Assembly: GCA_046290215.1 (NCBI GenBank) | Contig: JBKAGC010000053.1 | Span: forward strand, 1-17,622 | DNA: 17,622 bases | Reading direction: 5' to 3' | Source of the DNA: JAHRVQ01 sp046290215 | GTDB taxonomy: Bacteria > Pseudomonadota > Gammaproteobacteria > Pseudomonadales > Azotimanducaceae | Part shown: positions 1-7,407 of the stretch, piece after piece | How the letters are laid out: every line of letters begins with the position of its first letter | How positions within the stretch are numbered: position 1 is the stretch's first letter | Position numbers and translations under genes: made by a program | The notes under the pieces: generated by a model | Database searches by the model: none | Told to the model about the DNA's origin: nothing | The model's input: the letters and a program-made list of their open reading frames with translations, nothing else

Positions 1-102
1 GTCATTCTCGTGCGGCCAATCGTTAGTGATTCAGGCCAACTAGAACTAGACACGTTAGACAGTTTACGGCGGATTGCCGCGGTGGAGATACTGGGTGACT
101 GA
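1..102 (+). CDS. mshL: C-terminal end of an outer-membrane secretin, MshL-like (5' end outside window)
   Basis: Frame 1 is open from the first base to a TGA at 100-102 and encodes 33 residues. It opens with VILVRPIVSD, the pattern that closes the secretin domain of GspD/PilQ/MshL proteins (a final beta strand ending in a VIL-x-x-P motif), followed by a short charged helix. Secretins form the outer-membrane channel through which the pilus fibre leaves the cell. The neighbour mshE begins inside this tail (GTG at 95), so the two would be translationally coupled, which supports an Msh secretin rather than a general secretion one. Only the tail is visible, so the assignment rests on one motif plus context. 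Confidence 0.6.
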   Translation, partial: VILVRPIVSDSGQLELDTLDSLRRIAAVEILGD

Positions 103-1849
103 GCATAAAAAACTACGAATTGGCGATCTGCTGGTCCAGGCTGGGACTATTAGCGAGGAACAATTGCGGGCTGCGCTGGCGGAACAAAAGCAAAGTGGTC
201 AGCGGCTTGGTCGGGTGCTCACTGACCTGGGTTTTGTGGATGAAGATGAATTGCTCGGCTTGCTCTCCAAGCAGCTTGAGATTCCTTTTGTAGACCTGAC
301 TCGATTTAACTTTGATATCGGCCTGGTAAGGCGTTTGCCGGAGACCATGGCGCGGCGCTTTCGCGCCATTGTGCTGCGGGAAGATGGTGAAAGTTTGTTG
401 GTTGGTATGGTCGACCCGATGGATATATTTGCGGTTGATGAACTATCAAGAGCCCTGAAGAAGAACGTCCATCAGGCCGTGGTGAGGGAAGCTGAACTGC
501 TCAATAGCCTGGATGTGATTTATCGTCGTACCGAGGACATTGCTAGTTTTGCCGAGGAGCTAGAAGAAGAACTTGGCCCAGAAGATGACGCAGTAGATAT
601 TAGTGATCTGTCTGCCGAAGGTGATGATGCACCTGTTGTGAAGCTATTGCGGTCAATTTTTGAAGACGCTATCCAGATCAAGGCCTCGGACATTCATATT
701 GAACCGGGAGATAACGAACTGCGCATCCGCAATCGCGTGGATGGCGTTTTGCATGAACAGGTGATGAAAGAAAACCGGGTTGCAGCAGCCCTGGTGCTGC
801 GCTTGAAGCTGTTGTCTGGACTGAATATCGCCGAAAAGCGATTGCCTCAAGACGGTCGCTTTAGCATTCGCGTTAAAGATCGCAGCATCGATGTGCGACT
901 TTCAACCATGCCGCTTCAGCACGGCGAGGCTGTTGTAATGAGGCTGCTAGACCAATCGGCGCAGCTCACCAATTTGGAGAACGTGGGCATGCCGCCCATT
1001 ATTCTCAATAAGTTTAAGGGCGTGATCCATAAGCCCCATGGCCTGGTGTTGGTTACCGGGCCAACCGGTAGCGGTAAAACCACCACGCTCTATGGTGCTT
1101 TAAGCCATCTCAATACACCAGAGCGGAAAATTATCACCGCGGAAGATCCCGTTGAATATCGTCTGCCACGAATCAATCAGGTGCAAATTAAATCGGCGAT
1201 TGGCTTGAGTTTCGCTAGCGTCCTGAGGGTGGCTTTGCGGCAGGACCCAGACGTATTGCTGGTGGGTGAGATTCGTGATGCTGAGTCGGCAGAGATTGCA
1301 TTGCGTGCCTCAATGACCGGGCACCTGGTGTTTTCTACTTTGCATACCAATGATGCCTTGTCGGCAACTCACCGTTTGGTGGATATGGGTGTGGAAAGTT
1401 ATCTGGTGGCGTCTTCACTAAAAGCCGTACTGGCGCAACGTTTGATTCGTAAGAACTGTACCTACTGCTTGACGGAAAGTGACGTGGATCTGACAGAGGT
1501 TGCCTGGATGTTTAATACGCATCAGGAAAGGTACCTGGGTGAAAAACGTTTTAAGAAAGGCGCGGGTTGCTCACGTTGTAACAACACTGGCTACAACGGT
1601 CGCATTGGTATCTTCGAATTGCTAGTGATTACACCAGAAATGAGCGCGGCCATTCGCGATCAGAATCACCACCGATTTACGCACCTTGCGCAGCGTGATG
1701 AGAACTATCGGCGTCTCTACGAGAGCGCGATGGATTATGCCTTGCAAGGCCTGACAACGCTGGATGAGGTGGCCAGAGTCGCTGAGCAAATTGAGGAGCC
1801 GGACTTCGATTTTGACGAATCAATCCAATCCTTTGCTGAAGGTGCGTAA
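95..1849 (+). CDS. mshE: MSHA pilus assembly ATPase MshE (GspE/PilB family) with c-di-GMP-binding N-terminus
   Basis: This is a hexameric cytoplasmic ATPase that powers pilus extension at the inner-membrane platform. The start chosen is GTG 95, because GGAG at 84-87 lies 7 nt upstream and the overlap with the secretin is then only 8 nt; TTG 74 is an in-frame alternative. From GTG 95 the protein is 584 aa. Residues 8-31 and 37-60 each match the 24-residue MshEN c-di-GMP motif (RLGxx..G..L..L..Q), separated by five residues as in Vibrio MshE. The motor domain has a Walker A motif (GPTGSGKTTT, from residue 322), a GEIRD Walker B-type box, a TLHTN histidine box, and a zinc site of two CxxC pairs (C455/C458, C492/C495). 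The stop overlaps the next ATG as TAATG. The MshE call over PilB or GspE rests on the double MshEN motif and the neighbouring pilins. Confidence 0.9.
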   Translation: MTEHKKLRIGDLLVQAGTISEEQLRAALAEQKQSGQRLGRVLTDLGFVDEDELLGLLSKQLEIPFVDLTRFNFDIGLVRRLPETMARRFRAIVLREDGESLLVGMVDPMDIFAVDELSRALKKNVHQAVVREAELLNSLDVIYRRTEDIASFAEELEEELGPEDDAVDISDLSAEGDDAPVVKLLRSIFEDAIQIKASDIHIEPGDNELRIRNRVDGVLHEQVMKENRVAAALVLRLKLLSGLNIAEKRLPQDGRFSIRVKDRSIDVRLSTMPLQHGEAVVMRLLDQSAQLTNLENVGMPPIILNKFKGVIHKPHGLVLVTGPTGSGKTTTLYGALSHLNTPERKIITAEDPVEYRLPRINQVQIKSAIGLSFASVLRVALRQDPDVLLVGEIRDAESAEIALRASMTGHLVFSTLHTNDALSATHRLVDMGVESYLVASSLKAVLAQRLIRKNCTYCLTESDVDLTEVAWMFNTHQERYLGEKRFKKGAGCSRCNNTGYNGRIGIFELLVITPEMSAAIRDQNHHRFTHLAQRDENYRRLYESAMDYALQGLTTLDEVARVAEQIEEPDFDFDESIQSFAEGA

Positions 1850-3066
1850 TGGCGCAGTTTGCTTATGTATGTCGGAACTCTGTTGGCATTCGAGTTGAGG
1901 GCATCTTAGAGGCGAGCAATGAAGAAGACGCCGCCGGTGAATTGATGCAAACGGGGATGACGCCGATTTCCATTCAATTGGCGGAAGCGCCAACTGAAAT
2001 GGTCATTGACTTCGGTGCCTGGTTCGCCCCGAAAGTGCATTTAGAAGACCTCATCTTATTTAGTCGGCAGATGTATAGTTTATCGAAAGCCGGAATACCT
2101 ATGATCCGGGCACTGTCGGGTCTGGCGGATTCCACCGTTAACACTACCCTGGCAAAAATTATCCTTGAGATACAAGCGGATCTGGAATCCGGCCAGGCAT
2201 TGTCACGGGCCATGGCCAGGCAAAAAGTGTTTAGCGAGTTGTACGTGGCAATCATTCACGTGGGCGAGAATACCGGCCGCCTGGATGAGGCTTTTGCGCA
2301 GATTGCCGAGTATCTCGAGCTGGAGCGAGAAACCATCAAACGCATCAAGTCCGCTACCCGGTATCCTACCTTTGTGATTGCCGCCATGGGCATTGGCCTG
2401 TTGATCATTAACGTGTTTGTGATCCCCGCTTTTTCGGGCGTGTTTGAAAAGCTCGGCGCTGATTTACCCTGGCAAACTCAGGTGCTGGTTGGTCTCTCAA
2501 ATTTCATGCTGAATTACTGGTACCTATTGCTGTTTGTCACGCTTGGCGCTGTGACGGTGATACGCCTCTGGTTAGCAACACCGGAGGGACTGATGACCTG
2601 GCATCGCTGGAAGTTAAAGTTGCCAGTGATCGGCTCACTGTTTGAACGAATTCATCTGGGGCGATTTTGTCGTTCGTTTGCAATGATTCTTCGCTCCGGC
2701 TTGCCCATTGTTCAGGGCCTCAACACGGTTAGTGAGGCCGTGGGCAACGACCACATGGCAAAACTGATTCGCGATATGCGCGGATATATTGAACGTGGCG
2801 GTAGCTTTTTGCAGTCCGCCTCGCAGTCTGGATTGTTCACGCCGCTGGTGCTGCAAATGATTTCGGTGGGTGAAGAAACCGGTGCGATGGACGAAATGCT
2901 CGCCGAGGCGGCAGATTTTTATGAGCAAGAAGTGGACTATGATCTGAAAAGTCTTGCGGATGCTATCGAGCCCATTTTGATTATCGGTATTGGCGCCATG
3001 ATCCTGGTGTTGGCCCTGGGTGTGTTCTTACCCCTATGGGATTTATCCAGCGCTGCAGCCAAATAG
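1849..3066 (+). CDS. mshG: MSHA pilus inner-membrane platform protein MshG (GspF/PilC family)
   Basis: This 405-residue polytopic inner-membrane protein couples the MshE motor to pilin assembly. It shows the two-repeat layout of the GspF family: a first cytoplasmic four-helix domain (about residues 65-170, beginning FSRQMYSLSKAGIP) and a second, related one (about 270-370, FCRSFAMILRSGLP). Three hydrophobic segments lie near residues 173-197, 222-245 and 375-400, so the topology is typical. Length is normal for the family. Its ATG shares one base with the mshE stop, so the ATPase and platform are translationally coupled. No MshF homologue follows; instead there is a 150-bp gap and then the pilin gene. 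The family is certain; the MshG label rests on context. Confidence 0.88.
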   Translation: MAQFAYVCRNSVGIRVEGILEASNEEDAAGELMQTGMTPISIQLAEAPTEMVIDFGAWFAPKVHLEDLILFSRQMYSLSKAGIPMIRALSGLADSTVNTTLAKIILEIQADLESGQALSRAMARQKVFSELYVAIIHVGENTGRLDEAFAQIAEYLELERETIKRIKSATRYPTFVIAAMGIGLLIINVFVIPAFSGVFEKLGADLPWQTQVLVGLSNFMLNYWYLLLFVTLGAVTVIRLWLATPEGLMTWHRWKLKLPVIGSLFERIHLGRFCRSFAMILRSGLPIVQGLNTVSEAVGNDHMAKLIRDMRGYIERGGSFLQSASQSGLFTPLVLQMISVGEETGAMDEMLAEAADFYEQEVDYDLKSLADAIEPILIIGIGAMILVLALGVFLPLWDLSSAAAK

Positions 3067-3157
3067 CTTTTAGAACCAGTGCGTTTTGATTCTGCTCTGC
3101 TTATTCACAAATACTCTATAAGTCCTGTGCTCTCCGACTAGACTAAAAGTAAGGTGC

Positions 3158-3170
3158 GGCGCATTGCGCC
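3158..3170. promoter_or_regulatory. Short perfect dyad in the mshG-mshA gap (possible operator)
   Basis: GGCGCA-T-TGCGCC is a perfect 6+1+6 palindrome about 47 nt before the pilin start codon, in a 150-bp gap (3067-3216) that otherwise shows no clear terminator. A one-base loop is too tight for an RNA hairpin of that length, so a protein-binding dyad is more likely than a terminator. A TATAAG hexamer at 3117-3122 upstream could be a -10 element but has no convincing -35 partner. A separate pilin promoter here is plausible because major pilins need far more transcript than the assembly genes. The function is inferred. Confidence 0.2.
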
Positions 3171-3216
3171 CCAATCACTTAAGACTATTTAAATGCATTT
3201 TCGGTTGGAGAATAGG

Positions 3217-3759
3217 ATGAATCGGCAACAGGGTTTTACCATCATTGAATTGGTGGTGGTCATCATTTTGCTTGGGATTATGGCAGCTACTGCATTGCCG
3301 AGATTTATGGATGTGACGGATGAAGCGCACGACTCTGTCGTGAGCGGTGTTTTAGGTGGCATGCAATCTGGCATCACCTTATATCGCGCTCAATGGGTAG
3401 CGGAAGGGCAGCCAGGTGCAGATAGCGTGATCACTGAGTTTAACAGCTTGCGGGTCAATGCTTCAGGGTATCCCTATGGGCTAGCTGACAACTCTGGTTC
3501 TGGTAGCAATGTGGCGAATGATGCCGATTGCTCTGCAGTATTCAGCAATATCCTGCAAGCTGGTGCGCCCAGCATCACGGCGGTGGCTGACGTGGATGCG
3601 GTGGCGACGACCGGTACCGATTTTGCTACTCATACCAGCGGAACTAACTGTGTTTATTACTACCTTGCCGAGGGTAATGCGGTTGGAGACACCGTGGATA
3701 CGCTAACCTATAACTCAACCACCGGGGCGATTACCCAGGCTACTCTGGTCCTGCCGTAG
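3217..3759 (+). CDS. mshA: Major type IVa prepilin, MshA-like
   Basis: This is the likely main subunit of the MSHA-type pilus, extracted from the inner membrane after leader cleavage by the prepilin peptidase. ATG 3217 is preferred over the in-frame ATG 3193 because GGAG at 3207-3210 sits 6 nt upstream. It yields a six-residue class III leader, MNRQQG, cut before FTIIE, with the conserved mature Glu5. The mature protein is 174 residues: a hydrophobic N-terminal helix continuing into ALPRFMDVTDEAHD, a segment typical of MshA, then a Gly/Ser/Asn/Thr-rich globular part. Two cysteines (in DADCS and GTNCV) could form the usual C-terminal disulfide loop. Only one pilin of this class is present, whereas Vibrio has mshB and mshA. 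It is followed 22 nt later by the minor pseudopilin genes. Confidence 0.85.
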   Translation: MNRQQGFTIIELVVVIILLGIMAATALPRFMDVTDEAHDSVVSGVLGGMQSGITLYRAQWVAEGQPGADSVITEFNSLRVNASGYPYGLADNSGSGSNVANDADCSAVFSNILQAGAPSITAVADVDAVATTGTDFATHTSGTNCVYYYLAEGNAVGDTVDTLTYNSTTGAITQATLVLP

Positions 3760-3781
3760 AGTTTAGTTTTAGGCCGAACGT

Positions 3782-4294
3782 ATGTTCAGGCAAAAGGATC
3801 TTGCCGGCTTTACCCTTGTGGAAATGGCCGTTGCCGTGGCGCTGCTGGGTATCATCGCGGTGACCATTTCAAGCCGTTGGTTTAGCACCGAGTCGTTCCA
3901 CGGGGATAGTTTGCAAGCGCAACTCTTAAGCGAAGCACGACTCGCGCAAAGAACCGCCCTTGCTAACAGTCAGAATGATGTGGCGCTGGTGTTGTCCGCA
4001 AATGCTGGAGAGTGGCGCTACCAGATATTTGAAGATGACGGCGGCGGCCGCACTTTGTTTCGCGAGATTAGCGCCAGTGCTGGCGGCATTAATATTGTTG
4101 TAACTGCAGGCGCTGCGCAATCATTGGGTCCAGGGGTTAATCTGGATCTAACCTTTGATGGGCTTGGCAACCTCGATACCTTGCTGATTGGCGGTGTTGT
4201 CCAGGACGTTAGCAGGGGTATTCAGTTTGACCTTAGTGGTGCCAGGCTTTGTTTATCACCTCTTGGTTACGCCCATGAGGGCGACTGTGTGTAA
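3782..4294 (+). CDS. mshC: Minor pseudopilin, MshC-like (GspH/FimT type)
   Basis: This 170-residue prepilin-like protein has the leader MFRQKDLAG, cleaved before FTLVE, with Glu5 of the mature protein present and a hydrophobic helix to about residue 30. The remainder is a soluble beta-rich domain of GspH/FimT size with two cysteines near the C-terminus (LCLSP and GDCV). Such minor pilins prime pilus assembly and probably sit at the fibre tip. It lies between the major pilin and an MshD-like gene, which is the MshC position in Vibrio; that position, more than sequence, gives the name. Its last codons overlap the start of the next gene. Confidence 0.75.
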   Translation: MFRQKDLAGFTLVEMAVAVALLGIIAVTISSRWFSTESFHGDSLQAQLLSEARLAQRTALANSQNDVALVLSANAGEWRYQIFEDDGGGRTLFREISASAGGINIVVTAGAAQSLGPGVNLDLTFDGLGNLDTLLIGGVVQDVSRGIQFDLSGARLCLSPLGYAHEGDCV

Positions 4295-4805
4295 GCAAAG
4301 TGGTGCCACGCTGGTTGAAATCATTATTGCCATTGCCTTGATGGCAATTGCCCTGGTGCCTTTAACCATGAGCTTCTCTTTTACCGCCGGGCGTTCAGCA
4401 GATGCCATGATTGAAGTGCGTCTGGTGGAATTAGGCCAGGCTTACATAGAAGAGATCTTAAGTAAGCGATTTGATGAAAATAGTGCACCCGGTGGTGCAC
4501 CACCTTGTTCAAGTGTTTCGACCGCCTGTGGTGCTATTGGTGCGGAGGCCGGGGAAACTCGTGCTACCTTTGATGACGTGGACGATTATCACGGTATTGA
4601 TGAAACGCCGCCCCTGGATTCTCTTGGCAATGTGCGGGCTGGTTACGACCGGTTTCGTGTGGAAGTTGAGGTGGCTTACGCCAGTGCCGCCGAAGTGGCG
4701 AGTTATGGTTTGGATGCGAGCACCGATCTAAAAAAAATTCTGGTTCGGGTACATCCACCGGTGGGTACCGCGATCGATTTTGAAGTGTACCGAGGTAACT
4801 TCTGA
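4287..4805 (+). CDS. mshD: Minor pseudopilin, MshD-like
   Basis: This prepilin-like protein has the cleavage site QSG before ATLVE, mature Glu5, and a hydrophobic helix (IIIAIALMAIALVPL). The start is uncertain. GTG 4287 gives a six-residue leader, MCKQSG, the same length as that of the major pilin, with GAGG at 4277-4280 six nt upstream. ATG 4275 is in frame but lacks a ribosome-binding site. A start at 4188 would put about 33 extra residues before the leader and is implausible. From GTG 4287 the protein is 172 aa and overlaps mshC by 8 nt. Its soluble part includes two cysteines (PPCSS, TACGA). It ends TGATG with the next gene. The MshD name rests on order (C-D-O-P) and a PilV/GspI-like N-terminus. 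Confidence 0.72.
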   Translation: MCKQSGATLVEIIIAIALMAIALVPLTMSFSFTAGRSADAMIEVRLVELGQAYIEEILSKRFDENSAPGGAPPCSSVSTACGAIGAEAGETRATFDDVDDYHGIDETPPLDSLGNVRAGYDRFRVEVEVAYASAAEVASYGLDASTDLKKILVRVHPPVGTAIDFEVYRGNF

Positions 4806-5587
4806 TGAAGGCGCGATTGCAGGGTTTCACGGTCATCGAACTGGTAATTGTGATTGTTCTCATGTCCATCGTGTCGCTCGCGGGTGTGGAAGTGATTCGC
4901 CAGTCCACAGAGTCTTATCTGGCATTATCCAATCGTCAGGAGATCAGCAACGCCGCGCGACTTTCGGTGGAACGATTAAGTCGTGAACTACGCGCAGCGT
5001 TACCAGGTAGTGCTAGAGCTAACAGCCAATGCCTGGAGTTTATTCCTATTCGGGTTGCTGGCCGTTACTTTACTTTGCCGATGGATTCCCCTGCTGAGTC
5101 CATGCAAGTAGTTCCCGCGGCGCTGGACTTACAAGGCATTAGTGGCCGGGTTGCAGTTTATCCGGTGGGTGCCAATGTTTATGACCTGAGCACGGGTGGG
5201 TTATCCCCGGCAGCGAGTTTTGCCGCACCCGATGCTAGCAATGTGAGTCTTTTGAGTTGGACGGGTAATCATAGTTTTCCTTACGCTTCTCCGACGGAGC
5301 GTTTCTACCTGGTGGATGACCCGGTGAGCTACTGCGTGGATGGCAATTACCTGTTTCGTTATAGTGGTTATGGTCATCTGCCAGTGCAGCCAACCATTGC
5401 TGACTTGCCAGGCAGTTTGCCGGATCGTGCGTTACTGGTGCACGGAGTTGCGGGGTCGGTGGTGCCCTTTGCGGTTGCGGCACCGGGTTTAAGTCGTAAT
5501 GCCATGGTCGAGGTCAATTTGCAGTTCAGTGTTGCTGGAGAGGTTTTACAGGTGACACACGAGGCCCAACTTCGCAATGTGCCGTAA
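4805..5587 (+). CDS. mshO: Minor pseudopilin, MshO-like (PilW/GspJ type)
   Basis: This 260-residue prepilin-like protein has a short leader, MKARLQG, cleaved before FTVIE with the mature Glu5, then a hydrophobic helix and the segment ARLSVERLSRELRAALPGS, which is characteristic of PilW/GspJ-type large minor pilins. The large C-terminal beta-rich region has cysteines near residues 77 and 178. It starts at the ATG of TGATG with mshD and overlaps mshP by 11 nt, so C, D, O and P form a coupled block, which fits co-assembly into one tip complex. The length matches MshO better than MshD or MshC. Confidence 0.75.
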   Translation: MKARLQGFTVIELVIVIVLMSIVSLAGVEVIRQSTESYLALSNRQEISNAARLSVERLSRELRAALPGSARANSQCLEFIPIRVAGRYFTLPMDSPAESMQVVPAALDLQGISGRVAVYPVGANVYDLSTGGLSPAASFAAPDASNVSLLSWTGNHSFPYASPTERFYLVDDPVSYCVDGNYLFRYSGYGHLPVQPTIADLPGSLPDRALLVHGVAGSVVPFAVAAPGLSRNAMVEVNLQFSVAGEVLQVTHEAQLRNVP

Positions 5588-5990
5588 TCAAATAGGTCGA
5601 ATAGATAGACGTGGGCAGCAAGGTCTTGGCCTGGTGGGCGCGGTGTTTGTCATCGTTGTGGTGGCGCTTCTAGCTGTGGCCATGGCAAAGATGTTAGAGG
5701 CCGATAAACTCAATCAGAGTTACGAGGTTTTGGGTTTAAAGGCATTTCTTGCCGCAGAGAGTGGTGCGCAACTTGGTGTCAATCGCCTGCTGGCACCGGA
5801 GTCAGCCGGCGCTTGTGTGAACCTTAACCAAAGTTTCACAGCAACCAGTCTTCGTTTCTGTCGCGCAGAAATCAATTGCGGTTTGATAAACTCAGGTGGC
5901 GAGACCTTTTACACCATCACCTCGCGCGGCTTTTGCAGTGCCGGTGACTTGTTGGCCAGTAGAGCCCTGGAGGTTCGGATTAAGCCCTAG
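5577..5990 (+). CDS. mshP: MSHA biogenesis protein MshP-like (PilX-type membrane protein)
   Basis: This 137-residue protein has a basic N-terminus (about 18 residues with several Arg), one strongly hydrophobic segment (residues about 17-38) and the helix continuation LAAESGAQLGVNRLL, the AESG-x-Q pattern typical of PilX/MshP proteins. Unlike the other minor pilins here it has no clear prepilin site with Glu5, which is usual for MshP. Five cysteines lie in the soluble part or start region (including ACVNL, FCRAE, NCGLI and FCSAG). In Vibrio the large mshQ gene follows mshP; here the operon stops, and the TAG shares bases with the ntrC stop on the other strand. Confidence 0.7.
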   Translation: MCRNQIGRIDRRGQQGLGLVGAVFVIVVVALLAVAMAKMLEADKLNQSYEVLGLKAFLAAESGAQLGVNRLLAPESAGACVNLNQSFTATSLRFCRAEINCGLINSGGETFYTITSRGFCSAGDLLASRALEVRIKP

Positions 5991-7405
5991 TTGTCCGGAG
6001 CGTCCAGGCCCAACTCGTTGATCTTGCGGGTTAGTGTGTTACGTCCCCAACCAAGCAAAATTGACGCGTCGTTTTTCCGCCCACCAGTTTGTTTTAGTGC
6101 AGATTCGATCATAATCTTTTCAAACTTTGGCAAGGCGGTGTTTAACAAACCTGATTCCCCAGGTTTGATCTGAGCTAATTTTCTTGATGCCCAACTGCGT
6201 AGTGATTTCTCCCAGTTTTCGCCATCACTGGTTTGTTCGCGATCTTCCAAAAGTTCCGGCGGCAAATCGTCCACCACGACTTCTGTACCAGTGGCCATCA
6301 CAGTGATCCAGCGGCAGAAGTTTTCCAGTTGGCGAACATTACCAGGCCAGGGCAAATGGGTAATGAACTGCATCGTATCTGGCAATAACACCTTCGCTTC
6401 TTCGTTGAGTTCTTTGGCCGCGAGGTTTAAGAAGTGCTGGGTCAGAAGTGGAATGTCCTCGCGACGTTCGGCAAGGGTTGGGATATGAATACGAATAACG
6501 TTAAGGCGGTGGTACAAGTCCTCCCGGAAACGATTCTGCGCTACCAGTGATTCCAAATTCTGGTGGGTTGCGGCGATAATTCGCACGTCAGCTTTCATTG
6601 GCTGGTGCCCGCCAACTCGATAAAACTCACCGTCTGAAAGCACACGTAACAGCCTGGTTTGCGCCTCAGCAGGCATGTCACCAATCTCGTCCAGGAACAG
6701 GGTGCCGCCATCCGCTTGTTCGAAGCGGCCGATTCTAGAGTTATTGGCACCGGTAAATGCGCCTTTTTCGTGGCCGAACAACTCAGACTCAATGAGATCA
6801 TGGGGGATCGCTGCCATATTCAGGGCGATAAAGGTGTTCTCCCGTCTTGGGCTATGTTTGTGTAGCGCCTGGGCAACCAATTCTTTACCAGTACCAGACT
6901 GGCCGTTGATTAACACGGAAACATTGGATTTTGAGAGGCGGCCAATCGCTCTGAAAACTTCCTGCATGGCCGGTGCTTTACCGATAATTTCCGAGTCTAT
7001 TTCTATCGAGGGACGACGTGGTGGTGCTTCATTTTGTTTCTTGTGTTCAATGGCGCGACGTACCACAGCGACAGCTTCATCAACCTCAAACGGTTTGGGA
7101 ATATATTCAAACGCTCCGCCTTGAATCGACGATACGGCGCTATCCAGGTCGGAATGAGCCGTCATGATGATCACCGGCAACTCCGGGTGGCCGGCTTTTA
7201 TTTTTTCCAGTAGTTCGAAGCCATCAATTCCCGGCATACGGATGTCGGTAATAATGGCGTCGGGGGGATTGTGGTCAATGTCGTTGAGTAAAGGTTCGCC
7301 GTTTTCGTAACAGGTGACGCTAAGGCCGGCCTGGCTTAAGGCTTTTTCTAATACCCAGCGAATTGAGCGTTCATCATCAACAACCCAGACGTTTGCAGCA
7401 TTCAT
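5987..7405 (-). CDS. ntrC: Nitrogen regulation response regulator NtrC (NR(I)), sigma-54 activator
   Basis: This transcriptional activator of nitrogen-limitation genes is phosphorylated by NtrB. The ATG at 7405 is chosen over the TTG at 7411. It gives 472 aa and places the phospho-acceptor at D54, with T82 and K104, exactly the numbering of enteric NtrC, and it lies 2 nt after the ntrB stop. The receiver domain is residues 1-120. The AAA+ domain carries Walker A GQSGTGKE (168-175), the sigma-54-contacting GAFTGA loop (215-220) and a DEIGDMP Walker B box. The C-terminal Fis-type helix-turn-helix (about 425-470) includes GRKNDASILLGWGRNTLTRK. Nothing looks damaged. It is the last gene of a DUF4124-ntrB-ntrC run and converges on the pilus operon. 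Confidence 0.96.
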   Translation of the reverse strand: MNAANVWVVDDERSIRWVLEKALSQAGLSVTCYENGEPLLNDIDHNPPDAIITDIRMPGIDGFELLEKIKAGHPELPVIIMTAHSDLDSAVSSIQGGAFEYIPKPFEVDEAVAVVRRAIEHKKQNEAPPRRPSIEIDSEIIGKAPAMQEVFRAIGRLSKSNVSVLINGQSGTGKELVAQALHKHSPRRENTFIALNMAAIPHDLIESELFGHEKGAFTGANNSRIGRFEQADGGTLFLDEIGDMPAEAQTRLLRVLSDGEFYRVGGHQPMKADVRIIAATHQNLESLVAQNRFREDLYHRLNVIRIHIPTLAERREDIPLLTQHFLNLAAKELNEEAKVLLPDTMQFITHLPWPGNVRQLENFCRWITVMATGTEVVVDDLPPELLEDREQTSDGENWEKSLRSWASRKLAQIKPGESGLLNTALPKFEKIMIESALKQTGGRKNDASILLGWGRNTLTRKINELGLDAPDN

Positions 7406-7407
7406 GA

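Noticed and set aside
3151..3170. Possible sigma-54 promoter before the pilin (GG and GC in AAGGTGCGGCGCATTGCG)
   Set aside because: GG and GC are separated by 11 nt instead of the required 10 and the flanks do not match TGGCAC/TTGC.
4188..4286. N-terminal extension of the mshD-like frame
   Set aside because: It lies inside mshC, has no ribosome-binding site, and would place about 33 residues before the prepilin leader, unlike any class III signal.
6675..7124. 149-codon open frame on the + strand inside ntrC
   Set aside because: It is antisense to a fully conserved AAA+ gene, has no recognisable domain and no ribosome-binding site; it reflects codon bias on the opposite strand.
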